Shown one piece after another: positions 1-9,129 of a DNA stretch of 64,000 bases. Source of the stretch: Methylobacter sp. Its GTDB lineage: Bacteria; Pseudomonadota; Gammaproteobacteria; Methylococcales; Methylomonadaceae. Made by a program: the position numbers and the translations under genes. The stretch covers positions 1 through 64,000 of the forward strand of contig JAGXGY010000053.1 in assembly GCA_024636505.1 (NCBI GenBank), given 5' to 3'. A model generated the notes under the pieces. That model was given only the letters and a program-made list of their open reading frames with translations, had not been told where the DNA came from and ran no database searches. Every line of letters starts with the position of its first letter. Position 1 is the first letter of the stretch.

Positions 1-892
1 CGGTTTTGTATTTGAGCATCGTGGTGAATGCTCCCCAGCCTGCATCACCAATGGCTTTCGCCAAACAATGATTCCTCATCATGCCTTTTACGTGCAAATC
101 CTCGACGGCGATGACTTGGTTTTCATCAACCAACCGACGGGACAATTTATGCAAATAGTCTTTTCTGGCATTGGCGACTTTTTCATGTGCCTTTGCCACC
201 AGAATACGCGCTTTGGTTCTGGCGTTACTGCCTTTCACTTTACGCGAAAGCTTTTGTTGCTTCCGTTTCAGATTCTTTTGAGCCTTGGTTACGTGTTTCG
301 GATTATCGAACTTGGAGCCGTCACTGGTGATAGCCAAGTGAGTCAAGCCCATATCAATGCCCAGTATCTTGCCGTCAAAGGAAATAGCGGGCGCATCCAG
401 CCCGTTTTCAGTCAGGATGGACGCGAAGTATTTGCCGGTGGGCGTTTTGCTGATAGTCACCGTCTTGATCGTACCGACAATTTTACGATGCACCACCGCG
501 TTGACATGGCCGATCTTGGGCAGGAACAACTTGCGGCTTTCGACGATCTTTACCCCTTGCGGATATTGAATTGTTTGCTTGCCGTGCTTGCTTTTGAAAG
601 TAGGATAGGCTGCCCGGCGCTCAAAGAAATTGATAAAGGCGCGGGTCAAATTCAGACTGACAGATTGCAAAACCTGACTGTGGGTGTCCCCCAGCCAGTC
701 AAGTTCTTTTTTGAGTCTAGGCAAACGGGCATTAAGAGCAAACTGACCCAAACCTTTGCCGGTTTCTTGATAGACTTTCTGTGTTTCATTGAGGCTATTA
801 TTCCACAACCACCGCGCACAACCGAACGCCTTCGCCAGTTTCTCAACTTGGCTTGCGTCTGGGTAGAGGCGTATTTTAGTTGCTGTAATCAT
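1..892 (-). CDS. tnpB: TnpB, RNA-guided nuclease of an IS200/IS605-type element (C-terminus beyond the window)
   Basis: A reading frame of 297 codons runs on the minus strand from an ATG at 892 to the left edge without a stop. It begins MITATKIRLYPDASQ, the usual TnpB/OrfB N-terminus, and contains CARWLWN near residue 25. The first RuvC acidic motif is GIDMGL (Asp180) and the second is AVEDLHV (Glu264); the zinc-ribbon cysteines and last acidic residue would lie outside the window. TnpB proteins of this family are omega-RNA-guided DNA nucleases that help retain IS200/IS605 elements. No TnpA transposase is seen on the right side, so this could be a tnpB-only (IS1341-like) copy or part of a larger element to the left. 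It is inserted just behind fliI. Confidence 0.93.
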   Translation of the reverse strand, partial: MITATKIRLYPDASQVEKLAKAFGCARWLWNNSLNETQKVYQETGKGLGQFALNARLPRLKKELDWLGDTHSQVLQSVSLNLTRAFINFFERRAAYPTFKSKHGKQTIQYPQGVKIVESRKLFLPKIGHVNAVVHRKIVGTIKTVTISKTPTGKYFASILTENGLDAPAISFDGKILGIDMGLTHLAITSDGSKFDNPKHVTKAQKNLKRKQQKLSRKVKGSNARTKARILVAKAHEKVANARKDYLHKLSRRLVDENQVIAVEDLHVKGMMRNHCLAKAIGDAGWGAFTTMLKYKT

Positions 893-941
893 AGCGTTAA
901 TACAAAACATTTTTATGATAAAGTCAAGAGCAAGCGCTTAT

Positions 942-965
942 ATCTCCCACCTGAAGGAAGGGGAT
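942..965. other. Imperfect hairpin between tnpB and fliI, possible element end
   Basis: TCCC/GGGA and CCT/AGG pair around a GA loop in the 96 bp gap between the tnpB start and the fliI stop. IS200/IS605 ends carry subterminal hairpins of this kind, so this may be the tnpB-proximal end of the element. The stem is interrupted and the cleavage site cannot be placed from one copy. Confidence 0.3.
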
Positions 966-987
966 TTACGCTATTTTTTGTTAAATC

Positions 988-2352
988 TCAGCTGGTAGCC
1001 GGTCTGTTGATGCCCAACAACGCCGCCAACTCCTGTAAACTCCGTTCTATATCAACGGGTTCATCCATATCCTGCTGCAAAAAATCCAAAATTGCCGGAT
1101 TTTTTTCAATGGCCTTGTCAATTCTAGGATCCGATCCCGGCTGGTAGGCACCGACACTGATTAAATCGCGGTTTTGCTGATACAGTGAATACATGCGTCT
1201 TAGCTCCCGCGCCATTTGCAAATGGCCGACATCGATAATATCCGGCATGACCCGGCTGACCGACGCTTCTATATCGATGGCGGGGAAATGCCCTGATTCA
1301 GCCAAGCTCCTGGACAATATCACGTGCCCATCCAGCACCCCTCGAGCCGCATCGGCAATAGGATCATTGGTATCATCGCCTTCGGCCAGAACGGTATAGA
1401 AGGCGGTGATAGAGCCCCCGCCGTGATCGGCATTACCGGCACGCTCAACCAAATGCGGCAGTTTAGCAAAAACCGAAGGCGGGTAGCCTTTAGTAGCCGG
1501 GGGTTCGTCAATAGCCAGTGCAATTTCCCGATGCGCCTGGGCAAATCGCGTTAAAGAGTCCATCAACAACAACACATCGAGACCCTGATCGCGAAAATAT
1601 TCGGCAATGCTGGTTGACAGTAATGCCGCATGAACGCGCATCAACGGCGGACAATCGGCAGGCGACACCACCACTACCGCTCTTTTAAGCCCTTCTTCAC
1701 CCAAGGTCTTCAGTACGAATTCATTCACTTCCCGTCCCCGCTCGCCAATCAGACCGACCACAACAACATCTGCCTTGGTAAACTTGGTCATCATGCCCAG
1801 CAAGACACTTTTCCCTACGCCGGTACCGGCAAACAAACCCATACGCTGTCCGCGCCCCACGCTGAGTATCGAATTGATTGCTCTAACACCAACATCAAGC
1901 GGCTCACGTATCGGCCTTCTCGACAGCGGGTTGATCGGCACGCCGTTAAGTGAAATCAGTGTATCGGTTTTAAGCGGACCTTTGTCGTCAAGTGCATTGC
2001 CGGCACCATCCAGAACGCGCCCCAATAGGCCGAAGCCCACACTAGCCAAGCTGTTTTTACCCATAGGAATAACCCGGCAATCCGGTTCCAGTCCATGAAC
2101 TTCCGCAGTCGGCATCAAAAAAATGCGTGCATCGGAAAAGCCCACGACTTCGGCCTCAATCATTCTGCCGTTTTTAGCCTCAATCCTGCAGCGAGAACCA
2201 ATAGCCGCCCGACAACCGACCGCTTCCAACGTCAAGCCCACCATACGGGAAAGCCTACCTTCGACAATCAGCTCCGGTACTTCAGCCAACCGTTCGGAAT
2301 AGGGTTTTAATTTAGCCAGCCAAAGCTGCGACCGGTCAACATCCGGAATCAA
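988..2352 (-). CDS. fliI: FliI, flagellar type III export ATPase
   Basis: A 454-residue protein matching the usual FliI length. It energises unfolding and export of rod, hook and filament subunits at the flagellar base, together with FliH. It has the F1-beta-like nucleotide-binding core with a Walker A loop (GTGVGKS, after MGLFA), the GERGREV motif, a Walker B strand (LLLMDSLTRFAQA) and the DEPPATKGYPPSVF segment typical of FliI/HrcN. Its start overlaps the fliH stop (ATGA), showing translational coupling in fliEFGHI. In most gammaproteobacteria fliJ follows fliI; here a transposon tnpB follows instead, so fliJ is displaced or lost. Confidence 0.97.
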   Translation of the reverse strand: MIPDVDRSQLWLAKLKPYSERLAEVPELIVEGRLSRMVGLTLEAVGCRAAIGSRCRIEAKNGRMIEAEVVGFSDARIFLMPTAEVHGLEPDCRVIPMGKNSLASVGFGLLGRVLDGAGNALDDKGPLKTDTLISLNGVPINPLSRRPIREPLDVGVRAINSILSVGRGQRMGLFAGTGVGKSVLLGMMTKFTKADVVVVGLIGERGREVNEFVLKTLGEEGLKRAVVVVSPADCPPLMRVHAALLSTSIAEYFRDQGLDVLLLMDSLTRFAQAHREIALAIDEPPATKGYPPSVFAKLPHLVERAGNADHGGGSITAFYTVLAEGDDTNDPIADAARGVLDGHVILSRSLAESGHFPAIDIEASVSRVMPDIIDVGHLQMARELRRMYSLYQQNRDLISVGAYQPGSDPRIDKAIEKNPAILDFLQQDMDEPVDIERSLQELAALLGINRPATS

Positions 2353-3110
2353 GAGCCATTATCCTCAGCAGCAGCATCTAAAGCGTCTGCTTTCGGTGTC
2401 TTGCCTTGCGCATCGATGCTGTCGAGCTGCCGCTCACCACCCAGGATGGTCGCAATAACAGCGGCCAAGCGGTGCTCTACTGTCGCGTCAACCTGCGAAA
2501 CCTCGGTATTGACTTTGCAGCCGCCGCGGGTAATTAATGGGTCCTCAATGATGCTCCAACTGGGTGACAGCTCATCCAGCGCTAATGCAGAACGCACTAT
2601 CCCGGCATCTTCAGGGTGTAACTTCAAACTGATTTTTTGTGAAGCCAGCGGCAAGACACTGATGGTTTCCCGAACAACGGCCACGATTTGTCCTGGATCC
2701 AACTTAATTTCCCTGCGTATTATTTGCGTTGCAATACCGATAGTCAGTTTAACCAGTTCTTTTTCCACTTCGTCATCAAGCGCTTTAAATGGTTCGCTTA
2801 ACGATTCCAACAGGCTGATCAGTATCGCTGTCTGGCTTTGCAACAAGTGCGCATTTTCCTCATAACCTTTTTTTGAACCTTCATCAAAACCTTGCTGAAA
2901 GCCGTGCATCTTACCTTGCGCAAAGGCTTCGTCATACGCCTGATTTTGCATGGCTTCAATTTCATCAACGGTTAAAACCGGCGTCGGCTCAGTCTCTTCT
3001 ACCGTCTCCGGTTCTATGGGTGCTTCTACTCCGGAAACATCCGGCAGACTCCATAATCTTAACAATTCGAGCTCAGAAGCTGTAAACCCGGGTGACTTAG
3101 ATGAGTTCAT
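2349..3110 (-). CDS. fliH: FliH, flagellar export ATPase regulator
   Basis: About 253 residues. FliH dimers bind FliI and hold it in check at the export gate. The N-terminal half is acidic and low in conserved sequence. The middle has the GxxxG-like glycine spacing expected of FliH (AFAQGKMHGFQQGFDEGSKK), followed by a conserved C-terminal domain (VEKELVKLTIGIATQIIRREI). I chose the ATG at 3110 (MNSSKSPG) rather than the longer frame starting at 3143, because a GGGAG ribosome site lies nine bases upstream and the overlap with fliG falls to 14 bp. It lies between fliG and fliI in the operon. Confidence 0.93.
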   Translation of the reverse strand: MNSSKSPGFTASELELLRLWSLPDVSGVEAPIEPETVEETEPTPVLTVDEIEAMQNQAYDEAFAQGKMHGFQQGFDEGSKKGYEENAHLLQSQTAILISLLESLSEPFKALDDEVEKELVKLTIGIATQIIRREIKLDPGQIVAVVRETISVLPLASQKISLKLHPEDAGIVRSALALDELSPSWSIIEDPLITRGGCKVNTEVSQVDATVEHRLAAVIATILGGERQLDSIDAQGKTPKADALDAAAEDNGS

Positions 3111-4107
3111 CACCACCGACTCCCATTTGTATCTCACCCGCATCGGCTAATTTTTTAGCGATAGCCAGGATATCTTTTTGCGCCAACTCCACGTCACTTA
3201 ACTTAGCGGGCGGCGAGGCCTCCAAATCATCACGCAGCATTTCCGCTGCCCGTTTGGACATATTGCCGAATATCTTTTCCTTAAGCTCAGCACCCACGCC
3301 CCGTAATGCCAGTAACAACTGTCCGGTTGAAACTTCACGCAGCAAGGTTTGCATGCCTCGTTCATCAATCGAGGTCAGATCTTCAAAGGTAAACATCTTC
3401 TCCTGAATCTCCTGAGCCAGCTCAGATCTATGTTCCGCAATACCCGACATAACTAAATCGGCAGCGCCGCCATCCAGAAAATTTAAAATATTAGCCACCG
3501 CATCAACACCACCGACATTTGTCGATTTAACATTATCAGAACCGGTTAATTGTTTTTCCATGATTTGGTCCAACTCACGCAGCGCGGCTGGCTGTATGCC
3601 TTTCATCGTTGCAATCCGCATCATCAAATCGGAACGCATACTTTCCGGCAAAAACATCATCACATCCGCCGCCTGCTCACTTTCCATCAAAGACATAATG
3701 GTTGCGACAATCTGCGGATGCTCCAATCGAATCATGTCTGCAATCGACCGGGTATCCATCCATTTCAGCTGTTCAATCCCCTTAGTGTTACCGCCCTGTA
3801 AAATTCGATCAAGGATACTGTTGGCTTTATCTGCACCCAAGGCACTGATTAACACAGTACGAATATACTCATCGGTATCCATGCCCAGGGCCGTCTGTCT
3901 CTTTACCGAGACGATAAACTCTTCAACCACCTCATCCATCATATCGATGGAAATGTCGCCGACACTTGCCATCGTAGTGCCTAAAACCGTCACTTCCCTG
4001 GGGCTCATGTGCTTTAGAACCATTGCCGCTCTATCCATGCCCAGCGCCAACAACAATACCGCAGCACGATCAATCTGGGTCAGCTCTTTTACCGGTTCTT
4101 TAGCCAT
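3097..4107 (-). CDS. fliG: FliG, flagellar motor switch protein
   Basis: 336 residues, the usual length. FliG sits on the FliF ring and transmits torque from the stator while switching rotation. Recognisable are the N-terminal domain (DRAAVLLLALGMDRAAMVLKH), the middle-domain EHPQ motif (RLEHPQIVATIMS), and the C-terminal domain with the charged torque helix (FEDLTSIDERGMQTLLREV, then KRAAEMLRDDLE). The start overlaps the fliF stop by 8 bp. It is the third gene of fliEFGHI. Confidence 0.97.
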   Translation of the reverse strand: MAKEPVKELTQIDRAAVLLLALGMDRAAMVLKHMSPREVTVLGTTMASVGDISIDMMDEVVEEFIVSVKRQTALGMDTDEYIRTVLISALGADKANSILDRILQGGNTKGIEQLKWMDTRSIADMIRLEHPQIVATIMSLMESEQAADVMMFLPESMRSDLMMRIATMKGIQPAALRELDQIMEKQLTGSDNVKSTNVGGVDAVANILNFLDGGAADLVMSGIAEHRSELAQEIQEKMFTFEDLTSIDERGMQTLLREVSTGQLLLALRGVGAELKEKIFGNMSKRAAEMLRDDLEASPPAKLSDVELAQKDILAIAKKLADAGEIQMGVGGDELI

Positions 4108-5905
4108 CTTTTTTAACCCATGATTTAATCACTTGCGCGACGACTTTCGAGTCATCATCGACCAGTCGCTTCACATATTCCAGGCGATGTTCGTAACTCT
4201 GAGGCACATCCAATAGCAGCAGATCCTGCATTTCCATTTCATTGGGCATGGAAAATTTTACGTTTTCCTGACCGGCCGGTACGGCGAGAGGCATACCTTG
4301 TTCATCAAGCCTAACGGATCCGCCTGAAGCCGCCGCCCGTTCTTCCGCTTCAGCCAAAGCCAGGGCTTTTTTTTCTTCTATATCCCTGCCGACAAGGCTG
4401 CGCATCGTGGGTCGCAATACCCCAAAAAGCAGGAATAATACCGCCAGCACAGCAGCCGCTTGTTTCATAAGATCAAGGAACCAACCTTGCTCCCAAACAG
4501 GTATTGTCGGTAACGCCTCAACAAGTTCGTCCATTTTAAAGGCCACATTAGTGACAGTAACCTGATCTCCCCGGCTGCTGTCGAAACCTACCGCCTGCTT
4601 TATCAGGTCACTAAAACGGTTAACATCTTCCTGAGAAAAGGCCTGTCCTTTAAATGTTCCATCGCTCTGAAGCAGGTGTCTATCATCAACAACCACGGCC
4701 ACCGACAAACGACGCAATCTCCCTGTTGCTAATCGGGTATGAGTAATGGTTTTATCCAATTCGTAATTTCTGGTGGCGTTTTTTGCAACTGAACCGAACG
4801 GGGCGGCTGAACCTGCCGGAGCCGTACCCGGCACTGTTGCTTCAGGAGCCGTACCCGCAGGAGTCGGTTGATTCGATAATGCACCGGGAACACCTTGAAT
4901 GGCGGATAATGCACTTTGTTCTTCCGATGTTTGCTCACTGCGTAAAGCCGGTAAATCGGGATTAAATATTTCCTGGGTTCGGTCAGTCTCGGTAAAATCG
5001 ACATCCGCTGAAATTTGTACGCGCATGCCGTCGTTGCCAACCAAAGGCGATAAAATATTCTGAATCCTGCTCATCAAATGCTCTTCAATATTTTTCTTAT
5101 ATTCGAATTGCTTGGAAGTCATGTTGCCCGCTGCTGACGAGTCATTACTGTTTAACAGCCGACCTTTTTGATCGACGACAGTCACTTGAGCAGCCTCCAG
5201 TTGCGGCACACTGGAGGCTACCAGATGAATAATGGATTCGACCTGGCCTTTATCCAGAGACCTGCCTTGATATAAATTAACCATAACTGAAGCGCTGGGC
5301 TTTTTACGCTCCCTGACAAACACTGACTGAACAGGGATGGCTAACAGCACTCTGGCCGTTTTAATATTTTGAATGGACATAATAGTCCGTGCAATCTCAC
5401 CTTCCAGGGCTCGTTGAAAACGCACTATTTCGACACTTTTGCTGGTACCGAAACCCTGATCTTTATCCAGCAACTCGTATCCCATGCTGGCACTTTTGGG
5501 CAAGCCCTGGGCCGCTAATTTGAGTTTTACCGCACTCACCTCGTCCATCGGCACCATAATAGCGCCAGAACCCGGCTCGACTTTATACTCGATAGACTCC
5601 TTGCTGAGAATTTCAAGAATTTCCGCCACATCGCTTTCACCAATATCGGCATACAGGCGCCCATAAGATGGCTCCTGCGACCATAGAACAATAGCAACGC
5701 CAATAGCGACACTCAGGGCCAGACCCAGCATCAACCCCAGTTGCCGCGCGATAGTCAGCCCGGCCAGTCCTTTAATGGCCGGATGCGCATCGACCTTGGC
5801 CGCTAACATATGAGATGCCTCCCCCTCAAGGCGCCCCTTGCCCGCCGCGTTCGACTCATGTTCGCGACCTGACTCAATTAAACTATTACCGCTCTGTTCG
5901 CTCAT
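4100..5905 (-). CDS. fliF: FliF, flagellar MS-ring protein
   Basis: 601 residues. FliF forms the membrane ring that seeds flagellar assembly. It has a cytoplasmic N-terminus, a first membrane segment around residues 53-73 (LGLMLGLALSVAIGVAIVLW), the ring-building domain with YSRLYADI-like sequence (GRLYADIGESDVAEIL), and a Pro/Ala/Gly-rich linker around residues 335-375. A second membrane segment lies near residues 475-497 (AAAVLAVLFLLFGVLRP), before the FliG-binding tail ending in VIKSWVKKDG. It is preceded by fliE with a 22 bp gap and translationally overlaps fliG. Confidence 0.97.
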   Translation of the reverse strand: MSEQSGNSLIESGREHESNAAGKGRLEGEASHMLAAKVDAHPAIKGLAGLTIARQLGLMLGLALSVAIGVAIVLWSQEPSYGRLYADIGESDVAEILEILSKESIEYKVEPGSGAIMVPMDEVSAVKLKLAAQGLPKSASMGYELLDKDQGFGTSKSVEIVRFQRALEGEIARTIMSIQNIKTARVLLAIPVQSVFVRERKKPSASVMVNLYQGRSLDKGQVESIIHLVASSVPQLEAAQVTVVDQKGRLLNSNDSSAAGNMTSKQFEYKKNIEEHLMSRIQNILSPLVGNDGMRVQISADVDFTETDRTQEIFNPDLPALRSEQTSEEQSALSAIQGVPGALSNQPTPAGTAPEATVPGTAPAGSAAPFGSVAKNATRNYELDKTITHTRLATGRLRRLSVAVVVDDRHLLQSDGTFKGQAFSQEDVNRFSDLIKQAVGFDSSRGDQVTVTNVAFKMDELVEALPTIPVWEQGWFLDLMKQAAAVLAVLFLLFGVLRPTMRSLVGRDIEEKKALALAEAEERAAASGGSVRLDEQGMPLAVPAGQENVKFSMPNEMEMQDLLLLDVPQSYEHRLEYVKRLVDDDSKVVAQVIKSWVKKDG

Positions 5906-5927
5906 TTTTTAATTACAGTTTGCCCGG

Positions 5928-6242
5928 TTACATTGGCATCTTCATGACATCTTGATAGGCTTCAACTAATTTATTCCTCACCTGCAGCATGGCCTGAAAG
6001 GAAACGCCCGCTTTTTGCGAGGCAATCATAACCTCTGCCAAACTTACATCGGTATCGCCCGTCTCAAAAGCCTTGGTCATTTTTCCGGAAGCTTGCTGGG
6101 TATCGTTAACAGAGTCGATAGACTGCTTTAGCATCACCGCAAAATCAGTGTTTCCACCGCTTTCCTGCACTTTAGCATTACCGGCTTCAAGTGACATTGC
6201 CCGCATCTGAGCCAAAACTTGATTTACATTCATCTCACTCAT
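5928..6242 (-). CDS. fliE: FliE, flagellar hook-basal body protein
   Basis: 104 residues, the family length. FliE joins the MS ring to the proximal rod and is the first substrate of the flagellar export system. The C-terminal half contains the family-typical stretch DVSLAEVMIASQKAGVSFQAM followed by VRNKLVEAYQDVMKMPM. It is the first gene of fliEFGHI and is preceded by a -24/-12 promoter sequence about 40 bp upstream. Confidence 0.96.
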   Translation of the reverse strand: MSEMNVNQVLAQMRAMSLEAGNAKVQESGGNTDFAVMLKQSIDSVNDTQQASGKMTKAFETGDTDVSLAEVMIASQKAGVSFQAMLQVRNKLVEAYQDVMKMPM

Positions 6243-6281
6243 GGGATTTTCCTCTTACCTTTTATACAGTGCAGAGTCTAA

Positions 6282-6297
6282 AGCATTTTTAATGCCA
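6282..6297 (-). promoter_or_regulatory. Sigma-54 promoter of fliEFGHI
   Basis: On the minus strand the sequence reads TGGCATTAAAAATGCT, with GG at -24 and GC at -12 at the exact 10-base spacing; it follows the TGGCAC-N5-TTGCW consensus with few mismatches. It lies 40 bp before fliE, immediately behind the flrC stop. In Vibrio and Pseudomonas the fliE operon is sigma-54 dependent and activated by FlrA/FleQ or FlrC/FleR, both encoded just upstream here. Confidence 0.8.
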
Positions 6298-6301
6298 CAT
6301 C

Positions 6302-7693
6302 TTAGCATGAAATAATAACGCCCGAATCTTTCATCCGCGCCATTTTATAGCGAAGCGTTCTGGGACTAATGCCCAGTTTTTCAGCGGTTATCTTACGACT
6401 GCCGTTTTCCATCCGTAAGGTTTGCAAAATAATGCTTTCTTCGGCGGAGCGAACCCCTACACCCAAACCGCCGATGTCAGGCTTTTCATCTGTAAGTATT
6501 GTCGGCACTGCCTGTACGGCATCAAGCGAAGTCTCGCCGACAATCATCGAGCCCGAGTCCTCAAACACCAGGTCGTCAACGGTAACCTTGTCGTCAGTCC
6601 GTAAAATAAGAGCCCGCTGCACCACATTATCCAGCTCTCTTACATTACCGGGCCAGCTGTAGGCCAGCATTTTCTCAACAGCCCGAGCATCAAATTCAGG
6701 CACATTTATGTTCTTGCCTATATGACGCTGCATTAATTCCTGCGCCAGCGGCAAAATATCGCCGGGTCTGTTGCGTAATGAAGGAATATTAATGGGAAAC
6801 ACGTTAAGACGATAATACAAATCCTCACGAAAGCGCCCCTGCTCCATCCGTTCTTTTAGCTTTTGATTGGTGGCCGCCAAAATCCTGACATTGAGCTTAA
6901 TTTTTTTGACACTGCCCAGCCGCTCGACTTCTTTTTCTTGCAATACCCGCAATAATTTTGCCTGCAAACCTAAATCCATTTCAGCAATTTCATCCAATAA
7001 TAAGGTGCCGCCCTGAGCTTGTTCGAATTTTCCCGGCATGGACTGAACCGCACCGGTATAAGCACCTTTTTCATAACCGAACAACATCGCTTCCAGCATG
7101 TTTTCAGGAATAGCGGCACAATTCACCGCAATAAAAGGCCCTTGATGGCACCTTGAATTCTGATGAATGTATTGAGCAGCAACCTCTTTACCGGTTCCGC
7201 TTTCACCCTGCAACAATACAGCCACATCGGTTTTGGCAACTTTAGCTATCAGCGCATAAAGTTTTTTCATGCTTTGGTCCTGCACGACCCGTTGATTTTC
7301 TGCTGCGTTAGCGTTAGCCGCAGCCGGATTGGCAGCCACATAATCTGCGACCTTATTGACCAAGGCCTTCGCATCAAACGGCTTAATAAGATAATCGGCC
7401 GCTCCTGCCTGTATGGCTTCGACGGCCTTGGGGATGGTTCCAAAAGCCGTCATTAACAGTACAGGAATTTTTGAATACTTACGCTGCATATTTTTTAATA
7501 ACTGAAAGCCGTCCATAACCGGCATCTGCACATCACTAACAACCAGCTTAAACTTATCCAGATCCAGTTTAAGTAATGCCTCAGTACCATTACGAGCAGA
7601 AACCACGCGATAGCCCCCTACTTCCAGGGTGTCGCATAGCGCTTCACATAGCGACAGATCATCTTCAACAACCAACACATCATACTGTTTCAT
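6302..7693 (-). CDS. flrC: FlrC/FleR, sigma-54-dependent flagellar response regulator
   Basis: 463 residues. A receiver domain (acidic pair at residues 11-12, phospho-acceptor Asp54 in VVSDVQMP) is followed by an AAA+ domain with Walker A GESGTGKE and a C-terminal Fis-type HTH (ITAEKLGISPRTLRYKMARM). The sigma-54 contact loop reads GAYTGA, a known variant of GAFTGA. The family, phosphorylated by FlrB, turns on middle and late flagellar promoters. The start at 7693 (MKQYDVLVVEDD) is where homology to receivers begins and overlaps flrB by 14 bp; a longer frame from 7765 adds 24 residues without similarity. Confidence 0.95.
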   Translation of the reverse strand: MKQYDVLVVEDDLSLCEALCDTLEVGGYRVVSARNGTEALLKLDLDKFKLVVSDVQMPVMDGFQLLKNMQRKYSKIPVLLMTAFGTIPKAVEAIQAGAADYLIKPFDAKALVNKVADYVAANPAAANANAAENQRVVQDQSMKKLYALIAKVAKTDVAVLLQGESGTGKEVAAQYIHQNSRCHQGPFIAVNCAAIPENMLEAMLFGYEKGAYTGAVQSMPGKFEQAQGGTLLLDEIAEMDLGLQAKLLRVLQEKEVERLGSVKKIKLNVRILAATNQKLKERMEQGRFREDLYYRLNVFPINIPSLRNRPGDILPLAQELMQRHIGKNINVPEFDARAVEKMLAYSWPGNVRELDNVVQRALILRTDDKVTVDDLVFEDSGSMIVGETSLDAVQAVPTILTDEKPDIGGLGVGVRSAEESIILQTLRMENGSRKITAEKLGISPRTLRYKMARMKDSGVIISC

Positions 7694-8999
7694 AACTCGC
7701 CCCTGTTTGACTGTCGCTTTGATAGTGATGTTTACCGGACAAATCTGTCTGGAACAGATTGGCATTTACCCGAAGGGCATCAGGCAGAGTAGCCTGATGT
7801 GAAAATCCGCCCGGCAACAAACTAAACGCTTGATGTATGCAAGGCAGGACTATTGAAAATGCAGCACCCTGCCCTTTAACCGATTCAACCTGCACATGAC
7901 CGCCATGAGCCTGCACGACACTGTCTACGACCGCCAAACCTAATCCGGTACCGTGAGTCTTAGTAGTAAAAAACGGTTCAAAAATTCGCTGCTTCAACTG
8001 TTGTTCAATACCCGGCCCATTATCTTTAATGACTATCTGCAGCCTAGAACTATCCAGCTGAACCACCGATATACGTATACACCCAGACTGGCCTATCGCA
8101 TCAACGGCATTATTCAATAAATTAAGCAACGCGCCGCGCAAGGCATTGTCATTACCCAGCATCATGTCGTCCTGTGCCTCATTAGTAATCTGCAAATCAA
8201 CCCCGCCGCTATCGGTATATTCTTTGATCGTTTCCCGAAGGTGAGTTAACAGTTCGGCCAAGGAAAAAGTCTGCATCGCCAGACGTCCGTCTTTGGCAAA
8301 AATCAACATATCATTAACCTGCCTTTCCAGATAATGCAGTCGCTCAAGGATTTTTTGCGAAAACCGCAGCCGCTTTTCAGTATCCAGCGCCGGACTGCTC
8401 ATTTGCGATGCGTAAAGTATTGCTGTCGCCAGCGGCGTTCTGACCTGATGCGCCATACTCGCCACCATTTCCCCCATGGCCGATAACTGCTTTTGCTGAT
8501 TCAGCATATCCTGCAGGTTACGCATTTCGCTGACATCCGATAACAAAATAATTTGCCCGGAATCGGAAGAAGCGTTACAGGCAACATCTTTACTAACAGT
8601 CATATTTACCCGTTTACCATTACTCAACTGTCGCTCATGAGGGTTCCCGACAATCGGAATCAGGCTCCGAGCAACAACATCGAACCAATCTTGGCCAATC
8701 AACGGCTCAGCTAAAAAATCCGTCGCTACCGCATTGCAATCGACAACCTTGCCGTCCACGTCCAAGACAATGACGCCCGCAGGAAGCGCCGCCAATATTT
8801 TTTCTAAACGGCTGGCGAGCTTTTCTTTTTCCTCAAGGGTTTTGAGTCGCTCACTATGCGCAAAAGCAAGCTCGCCATGCAGTTTAGCAACTTGCTCTTC
8901 CAGTCCTTGGTAAGAAACAGATAAATTCTGGGATAGCTCATTAAAAATGCGGAACGCATCGGTAAGCTGTTCGGTTTTCTGCTTTTTCTGAGTATTCAT
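7680..8999 (-). CDS. flrB: FlrB/FleS, flagellar sensor histidine kinase
   Basis: 439 residues and no membrane segment, as in FlrB/FleS. An N-terminal coiled-coil region leads to a PAS domain (around residues 65-165, LPAGVIVLDVDGKVVDCN). The H-box is VASMAHQVRTPLATA. The ATPase domain has the N-box (LLNLLNNAVDAI), G1 (KDNGPGIE) and G2 (HGTGLGLAV). It is the cytoplasmic partner that phosphorylates FlrC, encoded immediately after with overlap. About 40 residues follow the catalytic domain without clear similarity. The gene has its own -24/-12 promoter 50 bp upstream. Confidence 0.95.
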   Translation of the reverse strand: MNTQKKQKTEQLTDAFRIFNELSQNLSVSYQGLEEQVAKLHGELAFAHSERLKTLEEKEKLASRLEKILAALPAGVIVLDVDGKVVDCNAVATDFLAEPLIGQDWFDVVARSLIPIVGNPHERQLSNGKRVNMTVSKDVACNASSDSGQIILLSDVSEMRNLQDMLNQQKQLSAMGEMVASMAHQVRTPLATAILYASQMSSPALDTEKRLRFSQKILERLHYLERQVNDMLIFAKDGRLAMQTFSLAELLTHLRETIKEYTDSGGVDLQITNEAQDDMMLGNDNALRGALLNLLNNAVDAIGQSGCIRISVVQLDSSRLQIVIKDNGPGIEQQLKQRIFEPFFTTKTHGTGLGLAVVDSVVQAHGGHVQVESVKGQGAAFSIVLPCIHQAFSLLPGGFSHQATLPDALRVNANLFQTDLSGKHHYQSDSQTGASYETV

Positions 9000-9048
9000 A
9001 TCTAATTGCTCTGGTTTTTTTACAACATAAACTTACCCGTAAAAAACA

Positions 9049-9064
9049 AGCAATAACCAGACCA
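9049..9064 (-). promoter_or_regulatory. Sigma-54 promoter of flrBC
   Basis: The minus strand reads TGGTCTGGTTATTGCT, aligning base for base with the TGGCACG-N4-TTGCW frame, with GG and GC at the -24 and -12 positions. It is 50 bp before the flrB start, inside the 130 bp flrA-flrB gap. FlrA/FleQ, encoded directly upstream, is the established activator of this kind of promoter. Confidence 0.8.
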
Positions 9065-9129
9065 AATATCAATTCGTTTGACTGACAATAACTTAACAAA
9101 CCAAGTGACGGAAAATTGACTTCTTGGTT

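Noticed and set aside
68-1147. Plus-strand open frame of 359 codons at the left edge
   Set aside because: It lies antisense to tnpB and the end of fliI, and its translation has no family features; the minus-strand frames are clearly the coding ones.
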